Part shown: positions 38,884 to 46,718 of the stretch, in pieces
How the letters are laid out: each line of letters begins with the position of its first letter
Position numbering within the stretch: position 1 is the stretch's first letter
Source: Chlorobi bacterium Chlorobi_1
Lineage (GTDB): Bacteria > Bacteroidota > Chlorobiia > Chlorobiales > Chlorobiaceae
DNA length: 50,776 bases
Direction: 5' to 3'
Assembly (NCBI GenBank): GCA_900299075.1
Contig: OMIK01000084.1
Location: 1-50,776 of the forward strand
The notes under the pieces: generated by a model
What the model saw: the letters and a program-made list of their open reading frames with translations, nothing else
Databases searched by the model: none
What the model was told of the DNA's origin: nothing
Position numbers and translations under genes: made by a program

Positions 38884-39783
38884 TCAGGAGGCAGAGAATT
38901 TCCTCAGCACCCGCTTGTAGGTGCCGTCGACCTTGTCCCGCTTCTCCGGGAAGTGCTGGAGGTACTGCTCGATGGCCTGGCGGGCCTCGAACCACTTGTT
39001 CCGCTTGACCGCCATGTCGATCCTGCCCATCCAGGCCGGTTCGTTCCAGATCGTGTCGGAGTAGCTGGCGATCACCTGGTCGAAGTACATCGCCGCCGGC
39101 CGGTACTTCTTGAGCTTTGCGTAATGGGTCGCGATGGAGTAACGGTTGTGCGCGAGCTTCTCGCGGAGCGCCCCGATGGCCGAGGCTGCGTACCTGGCCG
39201 GCTCCTGTTCGGCCAGCTCGGCCATGGCCGCATCGTACTTCGCCTTGTACTGCGCGTTGTCCGGCTTCAGCTTCAGCAGTTCACGATAGGTCTCGACGTC
39301 CCCTGCGACACGCGCCGACTCCGGTGCCGGATACTGGTCCAGGTAGTTCCTGAACTCGTTGATCGCATTGACCGTATACTCCTGGTCAAGCTCGAAATGG
39401 GGAGAGAGCTTCTCATAGGACCTGGCGAGCTGGTACTGTGCATCCTTCGCGAAGGGAGAATCCGGAGTCTGCTGGAGAAGGCGGCGGTAGATCTCGGCCG
39501 AAAGCAGGTACTGCCTGGTCTGGAAGTAGGCCGAGGCAAGGGAATGCAGCACCTTGTCCTCGAGCGGGGTGGCCCTCGTGGTGAACATCAGCCCCTCGAG
39601 CTTGAGGATCGCATTGTCATACTTCCGCTTGTCCATATCCGCCATGGCCTGCCGGTAGCGTGCCTCGACCGGATCCTTGTCGACGGCATCCTTCGACGAT
39701 GAGCAGGCCGAGAGCAGCATGGTCACACCGAGCATGGCGACGAACAACCTGCGGAACGGCGAGCCTGAATTCGAGTGAGGCAT
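38884..39783 (-). CDS. bamD: Outer membrane assembly lipoprotein BamD
   Basis: Essential lipoprotein partner of BamA in outer-membrane protein insertion. The 299-residue protein has a signal with lipobox LLSAC (Cys27), then tetratricopeptide-like helices: ARYRQAMADMDKRKYDNAIL, ASAYFQTRQYLLSAEIYRRL, DAQYQLARSYEKL and later repeats through the C-terminus. It is longer than E. coli BamD (about 245), with an extra helical region around 160-210. The following gene is nadD, 11 bases away. Confidence 0.88.
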   Translation of the reverse strand: MPHSNSGSPFRRLFVAMLGVTMLLSACSSSKDAVDKDPVEARYRQAMADMDKRKYDNAILKLEGLMFTTRATPLEDKVLHSLASAYFQTRQYLLSAEIYRRLLQQTPDSPFAKDAQYQLARSYEKLSPHFELDQEYTVNAINEFRNYLDQYPAPESARVAGDVETYRELLKLKPDNAQYKAKYDAAMAELAEQEPARYAASAIGALREKLAHNRYSIATHYAKLKKYRPAAMYFDQVIASYSDTIWNEPAWMGRIDMAVKRNKWFEARQAIEQYLQHFPEKRDKVDGTYKRVLRKFSAS

Positions 39784-39860
39784 GGAGAAATCCTTAAAGC
39801 TTGGTTAGCGGGAGGGCTCCCGCCGCTTTCGCGGGATGAGGCGGGACCGGTATGCCGGGA

Positions 39861-39877
39861 GGCCTGCTTGGCAGGCC
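39861..39877. terminator. Hairpin downstream of tRNA-Ala
   Basis: GGCCTGC-TTG-GCAGGCC is a perfect 7-bp stem 12 bases past the 3' end of the tRNA in its direction of transcription. No uridine run follows. Further GC hairpins lie at about 39816-39842 (CCCGCC against GGCGGG). They may act as a processing or termination signal. Confidence 0.4.
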
Positions 39878-39889
39878 GGGCTTGACTTG

Positions 39890-39962
39890 TGGAGCTTAGG
39901 GGAGTCGAACCCCTGACCTTCTCATTGCGAACGAGACGCTCTACCAACTGAGCTAAAGCCCC
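39890..39962 (-). tRNA. tRNA-Ala (anticodon CGC)
   Basis: The 73-base cloverleaf starts GGGGCTTTAGCTCAGTTGG on the minus strand. The acceptor GGGGCTT pairs with AAGCTCC and contains the G3-U70 wobble that marks alanine tRNAs, with discriminator A73. The anticodon loop is TTCGCAA with anticodon CGC, reading codon GCG. The T arm has GGTTCGACTCC. The CCA end is not encoded. Confidence 0.96.
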
Positions 39963-40006
39963 GTAAACTCAAGGTGTATGATACGAATTTTCGTGTTCGG
40001 CACAAA

Positions 40007-40034
40007 AAAAAGCCTGCTTCGCGGCAGGCTTTTT
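40007..40034. terminator. Intrinsic terminator of the atp operon
   Basis: AAAAAGCCTGC (40007-40017) and GCAGGCTTTTT (40024-40034) form a perfect 11-bp stem with a 6-base loop. It lies 18 bases after the atpH stop in the minus direction, with an A/T run on both sides, so it can work in both directions. It shows the atp transcript ends here without atpA. Confidence 0.92.
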
Positions 40035-40052
40035 CTGGTATATCGATTCCGG

Positions 40053-40598
40053 TCAGACGCTCGCTGCGGAGAGCGATCTCCTGAGCAGCTGCAGCTGGTG
40101 GCTGACGCTGCCGTCGAGGATCGTGTCGCCGATCTTGACGGTGAAACCGCCGATGAGCGACTCGTCGAGCGACATCTTCGCGCGGATCTTCTTGCCGGTC
40201 CTGGTCGAAAGGCCGTTGACCAGCTCCTTGGCCTGCTCGTCGGAGAGCTTCACGGCACTCTTCACCTCTGCGTTCAGGTAACCGTTGCGTTCGTCGAGGA
40301 GGGAGCTGAACTCGGAAACCACCTCGGAAACAAGATTCGCCCTCTTCTTGTGCGCAAGCAGCCTGAGGAAGGTCATCGTCTTGTCGCAGATCCTGCCGCC
40401 GAAAATCTCGGCGAGGATGCGAGCCTTGTGATCACCCTTGATCAGCGGGCTCCTGAGCGCCATCTGCAGCTCACGGCTGCCGGTGATGACCTCCTGGATC
40501 TGCTGCAGGTCAGCGGTAACCGTCTCCAGAAAGTTGCCCTCGACGGCGACATCCAGCAGTGCTGAAGCGTATCGGCGGCTTGCGATTGCAGTTGACAT
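40053..40598 (-). CDS. atpH: ATP synthase F1 delta subunit
   Basis: Part of the peripheral stalk that joins F1 to F0. The 181-residue protein begins MSTAIASRRYASALLDVAVE, shows the central SPLIKGDHKARILAEIF region and ends with the conserved GGFTVKIGDTILDGSVSHQL. It starts 15 bases after atpF. The usual neighbours atpA and atpG do not follow; a terminator does. Confidence 0.95.
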   Translation of the reverse strand: MSTAIASRRYASALLDVAVEGNFLETVTADLQQIQEVITGSRELQMALRSPLIKGDHKARILAEIFGGRICDKTMTFLRLLAHKKRANLVSEVVSEFSSLLDERNGYLNAEVKSAVKLSDEQAKELVNGLSTRTGKKIRAKMSLDESLIGGFTVKIGDTILDGSVSHQLQLLRRSLSAASV

Positions 40599-40613
40599 AG
40601 TTCCGGAGTTTAT

Positions 40614-41141
40614 TCAGTTACGCGATGCGGCTAATTCCTTGATCATATCTTCGACCACAGCCTTCTGCCTGTCGGCGTCGAGCGAGGCCTTGATGATCTT
40701 TTCAGCGCCCTTGACCGCCATATCGGCGACCTCGTTCCTGAGCTCGTCGAGCGCGCGGCGCTTCTCCTGTTCGATTTCATCCTTGGCCGCAGCGATCATC
40801 TTCTGGGATTCCTGCTGGGCTTTCTCGGTGAGCTCGGAGCGGACCTTGTCGGCGTACTCCTTGCCTTCCCTGACGATACGGTCGGCTTCGGCATCAGCCT
40901 TGGCCAGAAGTTCCTTGTTTTTCTTCAGGATCGTTTCGGCTTCATCCTTCGCGGAGTGTGCGCGGTCGATAGCCGACTGGATTCCCTTCTCACGCTCCTC
41001 GAGCATCGAAACGATCGGGCCCCACGCGAACTTGCCCAGGATGAGCATCACGATGAGGAAAGAGATAGCGGTCCAGAAAATAAGTCCCGGATTCGGATTG
41101 AGGAGACCGCCTTCGAGCAGAATGATCCCTGACGTAAGCAT
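40614..41141 (-). CDS. atpF: ATP synthase F0 subunit b
   Basis: Peripheral stalk subunit. The 175-residue protein has one N-terminal membrane segment (about 20-40, [19 protein letters not shown]) and then a long charged amphipathic helix rich in Ala, Glu and Lys that forms a coiled coil. Only one b-type gene is present, so the stalk is probably a homodimer rather than b/b-prime. It lies between atpE (85 bases upstream) and atpH. Confidence 0.94.
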   Translation of the reverse strand: MLTSGIILLEGGLLNPNPGLIFWTAISFLIVMLILGKFAWGPIVSMLEEREKGIQSAIDRAHSAKDEAETILKKNKELLAKADAEADRIVREGKEYADKVRSELTEKAQQESQKMIAAAKDEIEQEKRRALDELRNEVADMAVKGAEKIIKASLDADRQKAVVEDMIKELAASRN

Positions 41142-41226
41142 GAACGCTGTTCTTTAATCGAATTGAAAAAAACCGTCTGCAGCGACTCAAGGATGCTGCA
41201 GACGGATTAAGCTATGGCAGAAGTGA

Positions 41227-41448
41227 TTACTTCAGGGCGAGCAGAACGCAGATAACCTCACCGAACAGAGCAACACCTTCGATAAGAGCTGCTGCAATGA
41301 TCATGGTGGTGCGGATATCAGAAGTAGCTTCAGGCTGACGGGCCGTACCTTCTGCTGCGGAAGCAGCGATGTTGCCGATACCGAGACCTGCGCCGATAAC
41401 TGCCAGACCGGCGCCGATACCGGCACCTAAATAACCCAAACCTTCCAT
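41227..41448 (-). CDS. atpE: ATP synthase F0 subunit c
   Basis: Rotor-ring proteolipid of 73 residues in two membrane helices. The first has the glycine-rich GAGIGAGLAVIGAGLGIG, the loop has ARQPEA, and the second has the ion-binding glutamate in ALIEGVALFGEVI. The residues around the glutamate (no Q-E-S/T pattern of sodium rings) suggest protons as coupling ion. A gap of 125 bases separates it from atpB. Confidence 0.96.
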   Translation of the reverse strand: MEGLGYLGAGIGAGLAVIGAGLGIGNIAASAAEGTARQPEATSDIRTTMIIAAALIEGVALFGEVICVLLALK

Positions 41449-41573
41449 CTTTGAATTGCCTCCGTTTATTGTTTGTATAAAGCGAATGCTACCTTTTGTA
41501 GCGGTTCTGAAAAATAGCTTAAGAACTTAGAAAATACGATTTCTTTTTCAATTCCATGACATCAAGGCGAATC

Positions 41574-42614
41574 TCAGTGGTGCGCCCCTTCGACAGCGTG
41601 GTCGTCATGCCCTTCGTGAGCGGTCGCAAGGCCGATAAACAGGGCAGACAGCATCGTGAACACGAAGGCCTGCAGGAAGGCGACGAACAGCTCGAGGAGG
41701 TAGATGAAGATCGCGCACGGCACCGAAACGGCAGCCGCAACGATATAGCTCTTCAGGATGAAGGCGATGAAAATAAGGCTATAGATAATGATATGGCCGG
41801 CCGTCATGTTCGCGAAGAGTCGGATGGTCAGTGCGAACGGCTTGGTGAACTGGCCGATAAGCTCGATCGGGATCATGATGATCCAGAGGGACCAGTGGGT
41901 GCCTGCGGTCAGGTGCTTTGCGTAGCCGACGACGCCCTGCGCCTTGAAGGCGGCGGCCTGGGTAATGACGAAGGTGAAGAGCGCGAGGGTCAGCGTGACG
42001 TTGATGTTTCCTGTGGCGGTAGCGCCGTAAGGGATCAGGCCGAGCAGGTTGCAGATGAGGATGAAGAAGAAGACCGTCACGAGGAACGGCACGAACTTCT
42101 CGTAGCCGTGGCCGATGTTCGACTTGGCAACGTCGGTCCTGATGAAATCGACCAGCGCCTCGATGGCACCAGCGAAGCCTTTCGAAGCCTGCTTCGAGGA
42201 CATGTTCCTGTAGGTGGAGCCAACGGCAAGGCCGACAAGAAGCAGCACTGCACAGGCAAGCCAGACCATGACGATATGCTTGGTCGGGGAGATATCGATG
42301 CCGAAGGGCTTGGCGGCGATCTCGGGGAGGTGGATCTCGCCGAAAGGCTCGAATGCGTAGACGCGGTTGTCAAGGATGTGGTGCATGATCACCTCGCCGG
42401 GCTTCTCTTCGCCCTCGGCTTCGTGAGCGGTCGCCTCTGCAGGCGCTGCCGCTTCAGGTGCTGCGACGGTTGCCGGTGTTTCCGGCGCCGCTGCGGTTGC
42501 GGTCTCCCTGACCGGGGCCACTTCCTGCGCGGTGACAGCGAACACGTGGCTGTTCAGGCTCAGGAGGACAGGCACGACCAGTGCCAGGATTTTTGAAATC
42601 GCTTTAACTCGCAT
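41574..42614 (-). CDS. atpB: ATP synthase F0 subunit a, with N-terminal extension
   Basis: Stator channel subunit. The C-terminal part (about 110-346) is the normal a subunit, with the essential arginine in [14 protein letters not shown] and further membrane helices. The N-terminus is extended by a signal-like stretch ([21 protein letters not shown], near residues 6-26), an Ala/Pro/Glu-rich low-complexity linker (about 35-70) and a folded segment [20 protein letters not shown]. The C-terminus is rich in histidine and acidic residues ([14 protein letters not shown]). Length 346 compares with about 270 in E. coli; longer a subunits are also known in Bacteroidota. Confidence 0.95.
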   Translation of the reverse strand: MRVKAISKILALVVPVLLSLNSHVFAVTAQEVAPVRETATAAAPETPATVAAPEAAAPAEATAHEAEGEEKPGEVIMHHILDNRVYAFEPFGEIHLPEIAAKPFGIDISPTKHIVMVWLACAVLLLVGLAVGSTYRNMSSKQASKGFAGAIEALVDFIRTDVAKSNIGHGYEKFVPFLVTVFFFILICNLLGLIPYGATATGNINVTLTLALFTFVITQAAAFKAQGVVGYAKHLTAGTHWSLWIIMIPIELIGQFTKPFALTIRLFANMTAGHIIIYSLIFIAFILKSYIVAAAVSVPCAIFIYLLELFVAFLQAFVFTMLSALFIGLATAHEGHDDHAVEGAHH

Positions 42615-42619
42615 AACGA

Positions 42620-43015
42620 TTATCCGTTTCTTGCAGCGTTTTTTTTCAGTTGATTCTTCTTCTGGTAGCCGAGGATCTCGACGACCAGATAGATGCAGTA
42701 AAATGAAATGAACGACACCGCGAAATCGATGGGCCTGACCAGGTGGAGCAGATTGACTACGAGCACGATGGCCATGATGAGGAGCAGCCTCATGGCGACG
42801 CCGCCGAAAACGACCAGCGTGAACACCCGGGATTCCTTGTCGAACGCAAATTCAAAGAGCATGTATCCTGCGAGGGCATTGGCGGCTACCATGATCCAGG
42901 CCGTGAAAACGGAAGCCAGATCAACGGGATATTTCGTATATCCCCAGTACACCACCCCCCATAAAATGACGGACAAGATAAATAACTTTAGTAGAAAATC
43001 AAACAACGGCTTCAT
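42620..43015 (-). CDS. atpI: AtpI-like membrane protein of the ATP synthase operon
   Basis: The 131-residue protein has four hydrophobic segments (about 8-26, 35-55, 65-88 and 97-116) with a short lysine/asparagine-rich tail. Sequence identity to E. coli AtpI is not evident to me. Its size, topology and position just before atpB (5 bases) match the i-subunit gene, a proposed assembly factor for the c ring and magnesium handling. Call rests mainly on context. Confidence 0.72.
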   Translation of the reverse strand: MKPLFDFLLKLFILSVILWGVVYWGYTKYPVDLASVFTAWIMVAANALAGYMLFEFAFDKESRVFTLVVFGGVAMRLLLIMAIVLVVNLLHLVRPIDFAVSFISFYCIYLVVEILGYQKKNQLKKNAARNG

Positions 43016-43039
43016 AACTCTCGATCTTCGGTTGGGGAT

Positions 43040-43312
43040 TCAACGGCTTCGGGTGCGGCTGTCGTGCTCCCGGTTCGCCTTCTGCACGGTTTTCATGAGC
43101 ACCAGGCCCATGCCCACCATGCCCACCAGCACCCCGGCAAGCATCAGCAGGGGCGATGTGCCGAACCTCATGTCGCCCAGGTAACCGAGGAACACGAAGA
43201 AGGCGAAGCTCGCCGCGATCTGCAGGCCAATGCCGAAGTAATCGGAGAGCGCCCTTGCGGAGCTCCCGATCTGGTCAGTGAATTTATCCTTTTTCCCGTC
43301 ATTGCCTAACAT
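43040..43312 (-). CDS. atpZ: AtpZ/AtpI family protein
   Basis: The 90-residue protein starts MLGNDGKKDKFTDQIGSSAR, then has two membrane helices, IGLQIAASFAFFVFLGYLGD and LLMLAGVLVGMVGMGLVLM, joined by a short loop with a charged R-F-G. This layout is that of AtpZ (putative F0F1-ATPase subunit, DUF-type), which with AtpI forms a small membrane channel in other bacteria. ATG 43312 was chosen over a longer upstream frame that overlaps galE. It starts 13 bases after galE. Confidence 0.8.
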   Translation of the reverse strand: MLGNDGKKDKFTDQIGSSARALSDYFGIGLQIAASFAFFVFLGYLGDMRFGTSPLLMLAGVLVGMVGMGLVLMKTVQKANREHDSRTRSR

Positions 43313-43325
43313 GATCCGGCTCCTT

Positions 43326-44315
43326 TTACAGAGTTCCCTGCTCCTCGTAAACGCGCCGATAGACCCTCCAGGTCGACTCGACCAGCGTCGCCGCATCGCT
43401 GTACCTGGGCACCCAGCCCAGCAGCTCCCGAGCCCTGGCGGACGAAGCGACAAGGTTGGCCGGGTCACCGGCCCGCCTCGGGGCGATCGTCGCAGGGATC
43501 GGCCGGCCGGTGATGCGCCGCGCATGCTCGAGCATCTCGAGCACGGAGACCCCCGACTCGCTGCCGAGATTGACCGAGAGGCTCCTGCCGTGCTTCACCA
43601 CGTACTCGAAGGCGGTGACGTGCGCTTCGGCAAGGTCGCCGACATGCACGTAATCGCGGATGCAGGTGCCGTCCCTGGTCGGGTAATCGTCACCGAAGAC
43701 CGAGAGCCCCGGCCTGACGCCGAGCGCCGCTTCCATGATGATGGGCAGGAGGTTCTCGGGGTTCCGTTCAAGGCCGCCGATGCGCCCTGCGACATCGTAA
43801 CCGGCAGCGTTGAAATACCTTACCGCCGCGAACCGGAGCCCCTTGAGACGGTCGTACCACTCGAGGATGCGCTCCACCTCGAGCTTCGTGAAACCGTAGT
43901 AATTCTCCGGCTCCTTCGGGTGCCCCTCGTCGATCGGCAGGTACTGCGGCGAACCGAAGATGGCCGCCGATGAGGAGAAAAGCATGCAGCGGATGCCGCA
44001 CGCCACCGCCTGGTTGAGCACCGAGATCGTTCCGCAGATATTGGTGACCGAGTACTCCTCCGGCCGCTGCATGGAGATGCCGGCCGCCTTGAGGGCCGCC
44101 AGGTGCACGCACCCGTCGAATCCCCGCGCCATCACCTCGGCAAGCTCGGGTTCGCAGAGGATGTCGCCCAGGACGAACTCCGCCTCCGGAAAGAGGTTCT
44201 CCTCCCTCCCGGTCGACAGGTTGTCGAACACCGTGACCTCGTAGCCCCGGTCGAGGAACTCCCGCGCCACATGGCTGCCAATGTAGCCCGCTCCGCCGAT
44301 GACAAGTATTTTCAT
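43326..44315 (-). CDS. galE: UDP-glucose 4-epimerase
   Basis: Interconverts UDP-glucose and UDP-galactose for surface polysaccharides. The 329-residue short-chain dehydrogenase-like protein has the NAD motif GGAGYIGS (7-14), FDNLSTG, HLAALKAAG, the catalytic SSSAAIFG and YYGFTK pair (Tyr-x3-Lys), and RYFNAAG, the specific GalE region. It is upstream of atpZ by 13 bases on the same strand and so may share the atp transcript. I see no -35/-10 pair of confidence in the 211 bases upstream (44316-44526), which also separate it from divergent pgeF. Confidence 0.93.
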   Translation of the reverse strand: MKILVIGGAGYIGSHVAREFLDRGYEVTVFDNLSTGREENLFPEAEFVLGDILCEPELAEVMARGFDGCVHLAALKAAGISMQRPEEYSVTNICGTISVLNQAVACGIRCMLFSSSAAIFGSPQYLPIDEGHPKEPENYYGFTKLEVERILEWYDRLKGLRFAAVRYFNAAGYDVAGRIGGLERNPENLLPIIMEAALGVRPGLSVFGDDYPTRDGTCIRDYVHVGDLAEAHVTAFEYVVKHGRSLSVNLGSESGVSVLEMLEHARRITGRPIPATIAPRRAGDPANLVASSARARELLGWVPRYSDAATLVESTWRVYRRVYEEQGTL

Positions 44316-44526
44316 GGATCCTGCTCCAGTCGTGGTTTGACGGTAAAGATACTACTTCCCGGCGTTATTGCGCGAGAAAGGAATGTTGACCGGGAGTTCA
44401 GGGGCTTCAGTGAAACCACAGGAGCGGAACCCTTGCCTCGGCAGCACGCCACGCCCACTTGCAAGCAGATGCGCATTTAGCCTATTTTAGCTGACGAGCC
44501 ACCGTAAGCACCAATCATCATCCGCA

Positions 44527-45297
44527 ATGGCCACACCCGAAGCCCCCGTCCTGATCGAACCGGAGATCTTCCGTGGATGCCCGGGCCTCGTCGCCCTCCA
44601 GACGACCCGGAAAGGGGGCGTGAGCCCCGAACCCTTCGGATCGCTCAACCTCGGGACCAATACCGACGACGATCCCTCGAACGTTACGCTGAACCACGCC
44701 ATCATCTGCCGCCGCCTCGGCATTCCGGCAGGCAACCTCATCCGCACCGTCCAGGTACACGGAACGGAGATCTGCAGGATCGACAAACCCGGCAACGTCA
44801 GCGGCTTCGACGCCCTCGTCACCGACACCCCCGGCATCTACCTCGCCATCGGCACGGCCGACTGCTACCCCCTCCTCATCCACGATCCCGGACACCGCGC
44901 CTCAGCCGCCATCCACGCCGGCTGGCAGGGCACCGTCGGCGAGATTGCGACCAAGACGCTCGACGCCATGGCCGAAGCCTTCGGCACGCGCCCCGAAGCC
45001 TGCCTCGCCTGGGTCGGCACGGGAATATCGGGGGAGAACTACGAAGTCGGCGGCGAGGTCGCCGCCAGGTTCGACGCCCGATACCTCGAGCCATCGCCCG
45101 GCGGCGACGGCAAATCCCTGCTCGACCTCTCGGCGGCAAACCGCGACCAGCTCCTCGCCGCGGGCATCCCCGCCGGCCGTATCGAACGTTCCGCCCTCTG
45201 CTCCTCGCGCGACCGAAGCCTCTTCTACTCCTACCGGCGCGACCACGGGAAGACCGGGCGCATGCTCGCCATCATCGGCGTCAGGGCGGCCTGCTGA
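44527..45297 (+). CDS. pgeF: Peptidoglycan editing factor PgeF (laccase-domain protein, YfiH type)
   Basis: Zinc- or copper-binding polyphenol-oxidase-fold protein that removes wrong L-serine from peptidoglycan precursors and also has purine nucleosidase-type activities in relatives. The 256-residue protein shows TTRKGGVSPEPFGSLNLG (26-43), QVHGTE (78-83), GTADCYPLLI with the metal cysteine, and HAGWQGTV with the second histidine. Length and motifs are complete. No clear Shine-Dalgarno precedes ATG 44527. Confidence 0.9.
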   Translation: MATPEAPVLIEPEIFRGCPGLVALQTTRKGGVSPEPFGSLNLGTNTDDDPSNVTLNHAIICRRLGIPAGNLIRTVQVHGTEICRIDKPGNVSGFDALVTDTPGIYLAIGTADCYPLLIHDPGHRASAAIHAGWQGTVGEIATKTLDAMAEAFGTRPEACLAWVGTGISGENYEVGGEVAARFDARYLEPSPGGDGKSLLDLSAANRDQLLAAGIPAGRIERSALCSSRDRSLFYSYRRDHGKTGRMLAIIGVRAAC

Positions 45298-45309
45298 ACC
45301 CTGACGAGC

Positions 45310-45968
45310 TCAGCCCCGGGGCTCCATGACCCGCTTGTAGTAGGAGCCCGCCGTAGAGAGCGCGGCTGCCGGGTTGTGGCCCAGCACCCGGTCCTTCACC
45401 ACCATCGTCGTCACCAACGCCTCCGAATAGCGGCAGAAGAGGGCATCGTGCCCCACGCAGAGGCCGATCACCACGTTCAGGTCGGCGCCCCACCCGTCAA
45501 GCATCTTCGCCTGGAGGATCGGGTTGCACATCGCCTCGAACCCGCCGGGCTTGAGCTTCAGCTCCTCGGGGATGCCCGCCTCCGCCTTGTCGACCGATCC
45601 GACCTTGCAGAGCCCGCCTTGTGCTCGAAGCCGTTGGCGTTCAGGATGCGGCTGAAGATCCTCGTCTCTTCGATCAGCCCTACGCAGGTCGCCAGCCCGA
45701 TCCGCTTCGCCCCGAGCCGCCGGGCGAACTTCACCGTCTCCTCGACCCTCGCCAGCTTCGAATAGAAGCGCCCCTCCACTTCGGCGGCGACACCCGCCAC
45801 CCGTGCCTCGGCCCCCTCGTCGCAGCACTGCCGCATCGCCTCCCAGAGCATCCCCCCAGCCGCCCCCTCCCCCGGGCAGAACTCCGGGAACCGGGCCTCG
45901 CGCCGGTAGCAGTTCAGCAGGCCGCAATCGGTACAGGAGGGGGCGAGTCGCCGGTTGTCGTTTTCCAC
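45310..45968 (-). pseudogene. DUF1847 cysteine-rich protein, frameshifted
   Basis: Reading on the minus strand from GTG 45968 gives SCTDCGLLNCYRRE...FPEFCPGEG, the metal-binding-type cysteine cluster of DUF1847 proteins, then VEGRFYSKLARVEETVKFAR and TCVGLIEETRIFSRIL. Near 45612-45620 the frame moves by one base. The rest of the family sequence (LCKVGSVDKAEAGIPEELKL, FEAMCNPILQAKMLDGWG, IGLCVGHDALFCRYSEA) continues in the next frame to the stop at 45310. One base lost in CACAAGGCGGGCTCTGCAAG explains it. Either a recent pseudogene or a base-call error. The start could also be GTG 46010. It converges with pgeF. Confidence 0.78.
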
Positions 45969-46200
45969 GGCAGGGGTGGTATGGGTTACAGGATCTTGCC
46001 GGCACGGCACGACCGCGAATGGCCGTCGCCGGATACCGGAAGGTGCGCCGGAACAGATTCACGTGTCAGGCGGATGTTGCGGCCTGGACGAGGGATTGCC
46101 GGCTGAACGAAAGTTTTCTGCAGGAACGACGTATCATATCCAGGGCCCCCCAGGGTCGGTTTTGTCATGGATGCACCAACGATTGATACAGGAGGAAACG

Positions 46201-46368
46201 ATGAAAAAAGCACTTGCCATCCTGCTGCTGCTGTCCGCCACAGCCTGCGACCCCTATCTTGCCCGACGCGACCGGGACGACCACCGGCGGCGCGATGATC
46301 GGGAACAGCGGGATCAGGACGAACGAAGGGATACCGACCGGACCCGGACGCCCGGCGGTTACCGGTAG
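46201..46368 (+). CDS. Small Arg/Asp-rich putative lipoprotein
   Basis: A 55-residue protein with a textbook ribosome site (AGGAGG, 5 bases before ATG 46201). It starts MKKALAILLLLSATAC, a short signal with a lipobox-like cysteine at 16, although -3 is alanine rather than leucine. The mature part has a highly charged tail of alternating Asp and Arg (ARRDRDDHRRRDDREQRDQD) and ends RTRTPGGYR. Such tails are probably disordered. Function unknown. About 230 bases lie between it and the DUF1847 gene with nothing else recognised. Confidence 0.6.
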   Translation: MKKALAILLLLSATACDPYLARRDRDDHRRRDDREQRDQDERRDTDRTRTPGGYR

Positions 46369-46381
46369 CTTTCCGGAAGGC

Positions 46382-46588
46382 TCAGGATTTGCCGCTGATC
46401 TCCCTGACGGCGATGAGCATGGTGCCGAGCTTCTCCTCGAGGGCCCTCAGGAGGGTGAGGTCCTCGGCAGAGAGGTCGTCGACGACGTCGTAGCCGGTGA
46501 AGGAGAGCAGGGTCTTGCCCAGCTTCTGCTCGAGGGAGCGGATCTCCGCGATCTGTTCGGGGGTGAGTTTCGAAAGGCTCGACAACAT
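46382..46588 (-). CDS. Small helical protein with internal duplication, unknown function
   Basis: The 68-residue protein has AGGAG 7 bases before its ATG. It is made of two similar halves: residues 8-31 (LTPEQIAEIRSLEQKLGKTL...) and 39-62 (LSAEDLTLLRALEEKLGTML...), each predicted as a helix pair, joined by TGYDVVDD. No cysteine, signal or membrane segment is visible, so it is likely cytoplasmic. It converges with the small lipoprotein gene, 13 bases apart. I do not recognise the family. Confidence 0.6.
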   Translation of the reverse strand: MLSSLSKLTPEQIAEIRSLEQKLGKTLLSFTGYDVVDDLSAEDLTLLRALEEKLGTMLIAVREISGKS

Positions 46589-46673
46589 GGCATCTCCTGT
46601 GGTTGCCCCGGCAGCGGCCGCCGGGCTGTTTGCGAGGGGGGCCTGTACTCCGCACTACCTATTCAAATAACGA

Positions 46674-46711
46674 TTTTCCCGGGGAAAGGGCAACGGCCCC
46701 TCCCCGGAAAA
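46674..46711. terminator. Hairpin downstream of the CoA-transferase gene
   Basis: TTTTCCCGGGGA (46674-46685) pairs with TCCCCGGAAAA (46701-46711) with one bulged base and a 15-base loop. It is 8 bases after the CoA-transferase stop on the minus strand. There is no clear uridine run beyond it, so it is a weak terminator candidate. The remainder of 46589-46718 holds nothing else I recognise. Confidence 0.45.
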
Positions 46712-46718
46712 GATGGCG

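Noticed and set aside
39723-39947. Small ORF beginning MVERLVRNEKVRGSTPLSST
   Set aside because: It is a translation across tRNA-Ala, a frequent false call; the tRNA explains the conservation.
45986-46213. 75-residue minus-strand ORF between the DUF1847 gene and the small lipoprotein
   Set aside because: No ribosome site, no recognisable motif, and it overlaps the well-supported start of the small lipoprotein gene.
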